DNA of 44,822 nt from an uncultured Methylococcaceae bacterium (GTDB taxonomy: Bacteria > Pseudomonadota > Gammaproteobacteria > Methylococcales > Methylococcaceae): the NCBI GenBank assembly GCA_903859815.1, contig CAIOOA010000157.1, positions 1 through 44,822 on the forward strand. Reading direction: 5' to 3'. Positions 17,994-24,372 of this stretch are shown in pieces. Both the position numbers and the translations under genes were made by a program. Each line of letters begins with the position of its first letter. Within the stretch, counting starts at the first letter, position 1. Under the pieces are notes generated by a model. It had not been told where the DNA came from and did no database searches. It worked only from the letters and a program-made list of their open reading frames with translations.

Positions 17994-19064
17994 ATGAATT
18001 CAAATATGTCAGTCTCTTCAGAGAATGGTGAGCCAGAGTCGCCAAAACACAAAGTTCGCAAAAGTTCTTTCGGGTTCATTTTCCGCTTTATAGTCACTAC
18101 ACTGATTATTGCCTATCTTGCGATTAAAGTTCATTGGTCGGAACTAGTAGGACAATTGGTCAAGGCCAATTTTTTCTGGTTAACGAACGCATTTTTGCTA
18201 TTCGGCATCGTTTATTTACTTGCCGCTCTCCGTTGGTGGTTTCTGTTGAAAGTACAGGATATCCATCTACCATTACGGTCGGTGACGGCGATTACATTCA
18301 TCGGTCAATTTTTCAATTCTTTTCTGTTTGGGGCAATCGGTGGGGATATAATCAAAGTTGTTTACTTGCAAAAATATGCCCCAAATCAGAAGACTCATGC
18401 GACATTGTCGATCATTATGGATCGGGTATTGGGCCTATTAATTTTAATTTCCGCAAGCTTGATTGCCATCGCTGTGCAATTCCAGTACCTAATGCGCGAT
18501 GGCAAGGCCAATTCGGTTATGATTGCCTTGCTGTTAGTATTAGGCATCAGTGTTACATTAGGTATAACTCTGGTCTTTTTTCCATTTCACCACATGCCGA
18601 AAAGTGTTCGGGCCATTTGGAATAAAATACCGCATCGGCATGTACTCCATCTCGTGCTATCCGGCTTCCGTCAACACGGGGTAGCCTTGGAATTGACGTT
18701 TGCCAGCCTAGTTGTGGGTATTGCCATGACGGCAGTGCTGGTTGCAGCAGGGTATTGCATAGGTATTGGAATTGGGCAAACCGTGTCTTATCTGCAAATG
18801 CTGGTCATCATGACCGTAGTGATTTGTATGATCAGCTTACCTATCAGCATCGGTGGGCATGGTGTGCGTGAAGGTGCTTTTGTGATTATGTTCGCTGCGT
18901 TTGGATTGATTAATGTTGACCCGCAGACGGGGAGAGGGAGCGAGCTCGTGATCCTTTTTTCACTGCTTTTTTTTGCAATTCCATTAATATGGAGTGTTGT
19001 AGGCGGAATTGTTTACCTGGTTTTTCGCCATGATTACAATCTAAACCTTGTACGTGAGCAGTAA
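17994..19064 (+). CDS. Flippase-like integral membrane protein (LPG synthase TM domain family)
   Basis: This 356-residue protein has about eight transmembrane helices. The family motifs are GQFFNSFLFGAIGGDIIKV, IMDRVLGLL and the late LPISIGGHGVREGAFV. These belong to the AglD/MprF-N-like lipid flippase domain (UPF0104), often found with lipid or glycan transfer genes. No catalytic aminoacyl-transferase domain is present, so it is not a complete MprF. The N-terminal 28 residues are polar and Ser/Glu-rich. It starts 91 nt after xoxJ and could be cotranscribed with it. The substrate is unknown. Confidence 0.82.
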   Translation: MNSNMSVSSENGEPESPKHKVRKSSFGFIFRFIVTTLIIAYLAIKVHWSELVGQLVKANFFWLTNAFLLFGIVYLLAALRWWFLLKVQDIHLPLRSVTAITFIGQFFNSFLFGAIGGDIIKVVYLQKYAPNQKTHATLSIIMDRVLGLLILISASLIAIAVQFQYLMRDGKANSVMIALLLVLGISVTLGITLVFFPFHHMPKSVRAIWNKIPHRHVLHLVLSGFRQHGVALELTFASLVVGIAMTAVLVAAGYCIGIGIGQTVSYLQMLVIMTVVICMISLPISIGGHGVREGAFVIMFAAFGLINVDPQTGRGSELVILFSLLFFAIPLIWSVVGGIVYLVFRHDYNLNLVREQ

Positions 19065-19116
19065 ATATTGTTAAAACAACTAGCCAAGGCATTAGAGGCA
19101 AAACTTGGGTTAAACC

Positions 19117-19911
19117 TCAAATCTTGGGTCTAGCCAACATATTGCGGAGTTTTAATAAAAGTCCCTCTTGAGCAGAATCTTCCTGCTGGTTGTCAGTGCA
19201 GCTAGGTAGTAGACGGTTCTTTTTTTGTTCCTCAACCAATATTCTCAGCTTTATTCGCTGCTCTTCGGACATGGGCAGTTTTCCAAAACTTTCATTTTTG
19301 CGCAGAATGAAATGTCCCAATCGATCCAACCATTGGTCGTCGATGCTTTTATAAGGCTCAAAAAAGCTTTTTTCACTAGGGCCGTCAACATTATGCATAG
19401 TGACCCTGATACCTTCGGCTGCCTTGTCCACTTTGAAAGCCAAGTTGACCCAAACGTGGATTTTGCATTGGATAACCGTCCCAATAACCTCCTGGTTGGA
19501 ATCCCTGACAGCCCAGTCTGAATATAATACTTTTTGTGAAGTCAGGAACTGGCAAGCCTCACTGCCGGCAGATTTCGACGTGATGCTATAGCGTCTTTCT
19601 TGAGGGGCAGCACATGCGAACGTCAGACTGATAAGTTTGGGTTCTTTATGGCTGTCAATTGAAATGTGATAATTGGTTTGCTCCAAATTGTCTAGTTTTC
19701 CAATGCCTGGAAAATCGAAACTAACAAGGACAGGCCATGACAGTATTCCTAGTTGTTCGACCAATTCAAGGAGGTAGGCATGGATTCTTAGCATGGCCGG
19801 ACGAATGCCTATTTGGTATATCCTCTCCAGTTCGGCTTGCCTAAGTTCTGCTTGTTGGTTTGCTAAACGGGTGGAGTCTGCTTCCTTTTTTAAATCTTCA
19901 AGAATACCCAT
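19117..19911 (-). CDS. Hypothetical protein with N-terminal coiled coil
   Basis: This 264-residue soluble protein has no signal peptide or membrane segment. Residues 1-35 (LKKEADSTRLANQQAELRQA) form a charged coiled coil. The middle is a mixed alpha/beta domain with SWPVLVSFDFPGIGKL and IQCKIHVWVNLAFKVD. The C-terminal part is Lys/Glu-rich. I do not recognise the family. It converges with the flippase-like gene, leaving 52 nt between stops. Confidence 0.65.
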   Translation of the reverse strand: MGILEDLKKEADSTRLANQQAELRQAELERIYQIGIRPAMLRIHAYLLELVEQLGILSWPVLVSFDFPGIGKLDNLEQTNYHISIDSHKEPKLISLTFACAAPQERRYSITSKSAGSEACQFLTSQKVLYSDWAVRDSNQEVIGTVIQCKIHVWVNLAFKVDKAAEGIRVTMHNVDGPSEKSFFEPYKSIDDQWLDRLGHFILRKNESFGKLPMSEEQRIKLRILVEEQKKNRLLPSCTDNQQEDSAQEGLLLKLRNMLARPKI

Positions 19912-20052
19912 CAGTATGTTCTAGGTTATTATTGGCTATAAGCCCTGACAAAATGAAATCGACTTGGAAAAGCTAATGTTTGCAACCAGATTGTTGGTTC
20001 TTTCAGCAAGGTATGCAATTTGGGGTAATGATAAATCGCCACTTCGGATACT

Positions 20053-20316
20053 TTAGGTGTTGTCTTCCGTCGGGGGCGGAGGGAGTTTAGCGTTTTCTGC
20101 CTCTTTAAGGCGCATTCTCGATTCGCGGAAAACCCCAAAACCCCAAATGCCCCATGAAGCTGTTTTTAGCATTATCAATGGAATCGCAACAGTGCTAAGA
20201 CCCCAGATCAAAATAGCCACCGCGCTGAAACCCGATATGCTCCATGCCAATAACCCCAATGGCCCACCGATGACAACTCGGCCCCAGCGCAAGAGCTTTT
20301 CGGACAAGTTAGGCAT
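20053..20316 (-). CDS. Small membrane protein of unknown function
   Basis: This 87-residue protein has two hydrophobic stretches (VVIGGPLGLLAWSISGFSAV and AILIWGLSTVAIPLIMLKTA) and a polar, proline-rich C-tail ending PPPPTEDNT. GGGGG about 9 nt before the ATG is a good ribosome binding site. The family is unknown. The 250 nt between it and the ABC-F gene contain nothing I can assign. Confidence 0.6.
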   Translation of the reverse strand: MPNLSEKLLRWGRVVIGGPLGLLAWSISGFSAVAILIWGLSTVAIPLIMLKTASWGIWGFGVFRESRMRLKEAENAKLPPPPTEDNT

Positions 20317-20569
20317 GGTGTTGTTCCCCCGAGAAATTTGTAGTTATTTTTGTTAGCATTCTGATGTGAATACTTCTTGATATGCCTGTTAATCAATTTC
20401 CAAGCATACCCTAACACGGTTATCAGCCCAGACCGTGATGCAGAATCGTAACAATTCCACCACAGGGAAGCAATCAAGTTTCTAAACTAAACAAACCAAA
20501 CCTCCTTGCCATTTATTGGTAAAGCCAAAACCTAAGGTTTCCTTCCAAGGCGATGGCTGAATATTCCTG

Positions 20570-22477
20570 TTAGTCGAGCAGCGCTTTCTCGGCTGATTCC
20601 AAGGACTCCCCGGCTTCCAGCCAAGCGAGTTCGGCTTCATCGGTTTCGCGCTTGATCTTTGCTTTGTCTTGCAACAGAGTTTGCAAACGGTCTTTGTTGG
20701 ATGGATCGTAAATCGAAGGATCGGCCAGCCGTTTTTCTATGGCTTCGCTGGCTTTAAGCAAATTGTCCAAAACCGCCTCGGCCTTACTGACAGCCTGTTG
20801 GAAAGGTCGAAGTTGTTGCCTTTTCCCGGCATCCTGTCTGCGCTGGTCCTTGCGTGAGTTGGCGGTGGGTTTGGCGGAGTCTGGGTCGTTGACTCCATTC
20901 TTTTTGTTGCGGCCTTCGCCTAGTAATTTTCGATAGTCCTCCAAATCCCCATCGTAACTTCCTGCCCGACCTTCAGCCACCAGCCAGAAGTCGTCGGCCA
21001 CGGTGCGCAGCAAGTACCGATCATGGGACACTACGACCAAAGCCCCTTCAAAATCTTGTAGGGCGCGGCTAAGGGCGAAACGCATCTCCAAGTCAAGGTG
21101 GTTGGTGGGTTCGTCCAATAACAGCAGGTTGGGCCTCTGGTAGATCAGCAGGGCCAAAGCCAACCTTGCTTTTTCACCACCTGAAAACGGTTCAATGGAC
21201 TCCAAGGCTTTGTCACCTTGGAAATCAAAGCCACCTAAGAAGCCTCGCAAGTCCTTTTCAGTCGCCCTGGCATCCAAGCGTTGTAAGTGCCATAACGGGC
21301 TTTCATCCATCGTGAGTTGTTCGATCTGGTGCTGGGCAAAATAACCTAGGCGCAAGTCTTGGGCGCAAACCCGTTCCCCCCCACACAAGGGCAATACCCC
21401 GGCCAGTGTTTTGATTAAGGTCGATTTTCCCGCTCCATTGGCTCCCAGCAAACCAATACGGTCGCCGGGGGATAATGACAGTTCAATGTTTTCGACAATC
21501 GGTTTGTCGTTATAGCCTACGGATGCCTCGGCCAAGCGCAACAAGGGGCGGGGCATTTTGGGCGGGGGGAGAAATTCAAAATCGAAAGGCGAGTCAGCAT
21601 GGGCTTGGGAAATCAACTCCATGCGAGCCAGTGCCTTGATCCTGCTCTGGGCCTGACGGGCTTTGGTGGCTTGGGCTCGGAACCTGTCAATATAGGATCG
21701 AATATGGGCAATTTCGCGCTGTTGCTTTTCAAACGCCGCTTGCCTTTGGGCCAGCATTTCGGCGCGTCGTTTCTCAAAATCGGTGTAATTGCCTGTATAA
21801 AGCGTCACCGTTTGATTTTCGATGTTAACGATTTGATTGGTGATGTCATCCAAGAAATCCCGATCATGGGAAATCAGCAGCAAGGTTCCGGGGTAATTGG
21901 ACAGCCATTCCTGCAACCAGATGACAGCATCCAAGTCCAAATGGTTGGTTGGCTCGTCCAGCAACAACAGGTCGGAGCGGCACATCAGCGCTTGGGCCAA
22001 ATTGAGCCTCACCCGCCAGCCGCCCGAAAACTCGGCCACTGCCCGGTTTTCGTCGCTTGGGTTGAAGCCTAGGCCATTCATCAGGCGGGCCGCCCTCGCC
22101 TTGGCATCGTAACCGCCTATGGCTTCAAACTGAGCATGTAAATGCGCATGGCGCATTCCGTCAGCACCGGCTTCTTCATGATCCAATTCATCTTGGATCA
22201 AGCGATATTCCCTGTCACCGTCCAACACATACTCGATTGCGGCCCGACTGTCTGCCGTCGTTTCTTGGGCGACATGGGCGATGACAAGGTTTGGCGGAAG
22301 ATTGATGGCACCGTGGTCTGGGTGTAGGTTGCCCAAGAGCAAGCCGAATAGGCTGGATTTGCCCGCGCCATTGGCACCGGTCACACCAACTTTCTGGCCG
22401 GCGTAAATAGTGAAATTGACCTCCTCGAATAGGAGCCTTGTGCCCCGGCGCAGGGCAAGCGATTGGAAGCTAATCAT
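20570..22477 (-). CDS. ABC-F family ATPase, YheS-like
   Basis: This 635-residue protein has two tandem ATPase domains and no membrane segments, the ABC-F pattern of ribosome-associated factors. Domain 1 has GANGAGKSSLF, FSGGWRVRLNLAQAL and LLLLDEPTNHLDLDA. Domain 2 has GANGAGKSTLIKTLAG, FSGGEKARLALALL and LLLLDEPTNHLDLEM. The inter-domain linker of about 80 residues is Arg/Gln-rich, like the P-site tRNA interaction motif. The C-terminal Lys/Glu-rich tail forms a coiled coil. The N-terminus MISFQSLALRRGTRLLF fits YheS better than EttA or Uup. It probably acts on stalled ribosomes. Confidence 0.93.
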   Translation of the reverse strand: MISFQSLALRRGTRLLFEEVNFTIYAGQKVGVTGANGAGKSSLFGLLLGNLHPDHGAINLPPNLVIAHVAQETTADSRAAIEYVLDGDREYRLIQDELDHEEAGADGMRHAHLHAQFEAIGGYDAKARAARLMNGLGFNPSDENRAVAEFSGGWRVRLNLAQALMCRSDLLLLDEPTNHLDLDAVIWLQEWLSNYPGTLLLISHDRDFLDDITNQIVNIENQTVTLYTGNYTDFEKRRAEMLAQRQAAFEKQQREIAHIRSYIDRFRAQATKARQAQSRIKALARMELISQAHADSPFDFEFLPPPKMPRPLLRLAEASVGYNDKPIVENIELSLSPGDRIGLLGANGAGKSTLIKTLAGVLPLCGGERVCAQDLRLGYFAQHQIEQLTMDESPLWHLQRLDARATEKDLRGFLGGFDFQGDKALESIEPFSGGEKARLALALLIYQRPNLLLLDEPTNHLDLEMRFALSRALQDFEGALVVVSHDRYLLRTVADDFWLVAEGRAGSYDGDLEDYRKLLGEGRNKKNGVNDPDSAKPTANSRKDQRRQDAGKRQQLRPFQQAVSKAEAVLDNLLKASEAIEKRLADPSIYDPSNKDRLQTLLQDKAKIKRETDEAELAWLEAGESLESAEKALLD

Positions 22478-22509
22478 GAAGCAAGCGGATTCTATTAAAC
22501 ATACTCGAC

Positions 22510-23034
22510 TTAATCGGCCTGTTCGATGCGTTCGTCAGCAGTTTTGACAAATTCATGCAAGTTACTGTCTTTGGTCAGCGTGTCGCGTGGGATAATTAAA
22601 GCCGCGTCCAGAGATACATAGACGAATACATATTTCTTTTCCACTTCGATGCGCAGCACTTTTTTCCAAGGCAGCTTCTCTTCCCCATTGGCGCTGATCT
22701 CAACGAGATTGTTCTTTTCCGCCTTCAAGGTATATTGACCGAGGATGCAGGTTTTTTCCTCTTCGGTATACATTTGGCGAACTTGTTTGCGCATGTTCCA
22801 TCTTAAATAGAAGGGAACGCCCAAACCCCACCCCATCGCAATTAAGATCGTATAAACAGCCGAAGGTATATCTTTAAAGTAAAAGAACAATAATAGGGCG
22901 ATGAGAGCAATTACGCCGGGGATGGTGGCTTGATGGCGGCGGATCGTTTTTTGGATGCGTTCGGAATTTGCCAGCAAATGTTCATTGAAAGCAATCAGGT
23001 CTTTTTCACGCACTTCGTAGTGAATTTCTGTCAT
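22510..23034 (-). CDS. YcxB-like membrane protein
   Basis: This 174-residue protein has two transmembrane helices close together near residues 38-75 (IPGVIALIALLLFFYFK and AVYTILIAMGWGLGVPFYL). A C-terminal beta-rich domain has LPWKKVLRIEVEKKYVFVYV and ALIIPRDTL, the pattern of YcxB-like proteins. The function is unknown. It lies 32 nt upstream of the ABC-F start on the same strand and may share its transcript. Confidence 0.72.
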   Translation of the reverse strand: MTEIHYEVREKDLIAFNEHLLANSERIQKTIRRHQATIPGVIALIALLLFFYFKDIPSAVYTILIAMGWGLGVPFYLRWNMRKQVRQMYTEEEKTCILGQYTLKAEKNNLVEISANGEEKLPWKKVLRIEVEKKYVFVYVSLDAALIIPRDTLTKDSNLHEFVKTADERIEQAD

Positions 23035-23231
23035 TGTCTGTCCGTTTAATCGATTGATTTAAGTTAAACTATCAGCTTGCCCAAACTGAGCGTTGGCTGA
23101 GGTGGAGAAATGGTCTGCATCCGCTTTGGCGGTATTTTTAGGGTGACTAGTATACGCATTTCTGCTTCAATTTACCCCATGTTGGAAGCGTTTCTGCTTA
23201 CAACCCCACAAATTTCTTACAGGAGACGGTT

Positions 23232-23699
23232 ATGAAAGGCCACCCCCAAGTTATCGAACACCTTAACGCCTTGTTGGTTGGCGAACTGACCGCCATTGAC
23301 CAATATTTCCTCCATTCCCGCATGTATCAGGACATGGGATTGGAAAAATTGTTCACCCAAATTACCCACGAAATGGCCGAGGAGCAAGCTCACGCCGATT
23401 TGTTAATCAAGCGCATCCTGTTTTTGGAAGGCAAGCCGGATTTGACCAAACGAGACCCGATTTTGGTTGGCGAGAATGTGCCGGAAATGCTACGCAATGA
23501 CCTGACCTACGAATACAAAGTCATTCCCCATCTGCGCACCGTGATGGCGTTTTGCGAATCGGTGCAAGACTTTGAAACCCGCGACATTCTGTTGAAATTG
23601 CTGAAAGACACCGAGGAAGACCATACTTGGTGGTTGGAAAAACAGTTGCGCCTGATTGAAACGATTGGAGTGCAAAATTACATTCAATCGCAGATGTAG
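23232..23699 (+). CDS. bfr: Bacterioferritin subunit lacking the haem-ligand methionine
   Basis: This 155-residue four-helix protein is bacterioferritin. The di-iron ferroxidase ligands are intact: Glu18 ([13 protein letters not shown]), Glu51 and His54 (EEQAHAD), the Glu in LTYEYK, and Glu and His in DTEEDHTWW. The residue equal to E. coli Met52, the axial haem ligand, is Gln52 here. The protein therefore resembles the haem-free type subunit of two-subunit bacterioferritins. A second, Met52-bearing subunit may be encoded elsewhere. A good ribosome binding site (AGGAGA) precedes the ATG. The matching ferredoxin gene lies 4 kb downstream, beyond the DGR region. Confidence 0.92.
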   Translation: MKGHPQVIEHLNALLVGELTAIDQYFLHSRMYQDMGLEKLFTQITHEMAEEQAHADLLIKRILFLEGKPDLTKRDPILVGENVPEMLRNDLTYEYKVIPHLRTVMAFCESVQDFETRDILLKLLKDTEEDHTWWLEKQLRLIETIGVQNYIQSQM

Positions 23700-23732
23700 T
23701 TAGATTTAAGATTCAAAGGGGATGGCGCAACC

Positions 23733-23847
23733 CTCGCGGCGGTTCCTGGAACAATCAAACGGACAACCTTCGCTGTGCGATCCGCAACAGGAACCATCCT
23801 AACCATCGAAACAACAATCTAGGGTTTCGGGTTGTCTTGGGTTCTCC
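23733..23847 (+). other. DGR template repeat (TR)
   Basis: This 115-bp segment aligns without gaps to 27251-27365 at the 3' end of the NACHT-FGE gene. There are 22 mismatches, and 21 of them fall on adenines of this copy; 21 of its 28 adenines are changed in the other. Read in frame it encodes an Asn-rich FGE tail ([20 protein letters not shown]), dense in AAC/AAT codons, as templates of diversity-generating retroelements are. The last 30 bp, which would include the homing initiation site, are identical in both. It starts 34 nt after the bfr stop, so bfr transcripts may read through it. Confidence 0.9.
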
Positions 23848-24021
23848 ATAGTTTCTTGTGGCTTGCATCCGGCAAACCGGCTTCATCATCCAAGATGCCC
23901 GGCGGCGGTGTAAGGACTAAACCAGCTTGCGTTATCCCCGGTCGCGCCTGTGCAAACAGCCGGCCTAATATTGAAACTCCCCCCGCATCCTGCTTGGCAC
24001 GGTGTGGGGATTTCAATTTGC

Positions 24022-24265
24022 ATCGTTCCCACGGTCTCCGCTCATCGTTATACCCAAGTCCAGCCGAGACGTAGTGCCGTCATTCCAGCAGGGATGCAGG
24101 AATCCAGTGCCATGGACGGTAACTCGTCGTTATGTAAGTGTTTGATTCAAGGTTCACACCAACCCGCAGATTCACCTCCCTGTGACTGGATTCCGGCAGT
24201 CCATGCCGGAATGACGGGCTTCAACCACTTGTGTATAAAGACGAGCGCGGAGCGTGGGAACGATC
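24022..24265. repeat. Nested inverted-repeat element between TR and target gene
   Basis: The outer arms are ATCGTTCCCACG (24022) and CGTGGGAACGAT (ending 24265), with partly matching CTCCGC flanks. The inner arms run from CCGTCATTCCAGCAGGGATG (24077-24108) to the complementary stretch at 24185-24217, starting ACTGGATTCC and ending GGAATGACGG. It resembles the dispersed GTCATTCC palindromes common in proteobacteria. No ORF is credible in it. The rest of 23848-24372 contains nothing recognised. Confidence 0.6.
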
Positions 24266-24372
24266 AACGATCAAAAAATAGCTGAAATTGCACGGTCGCA
24301 GTACTATTCATAAAAGTTTCTGGCAAAATAAAAGGGTTGATGGATTTCTAACTTACCTTGGCCCTGCCTTGC

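Noticed and set aside
23733-23850. TR as a simple decayed FGE gene
   Set aside because: The differences from the target are confined to adenines of this copy, and homology stops sharply at both ends. A decayed duplicate would differ at all bases.
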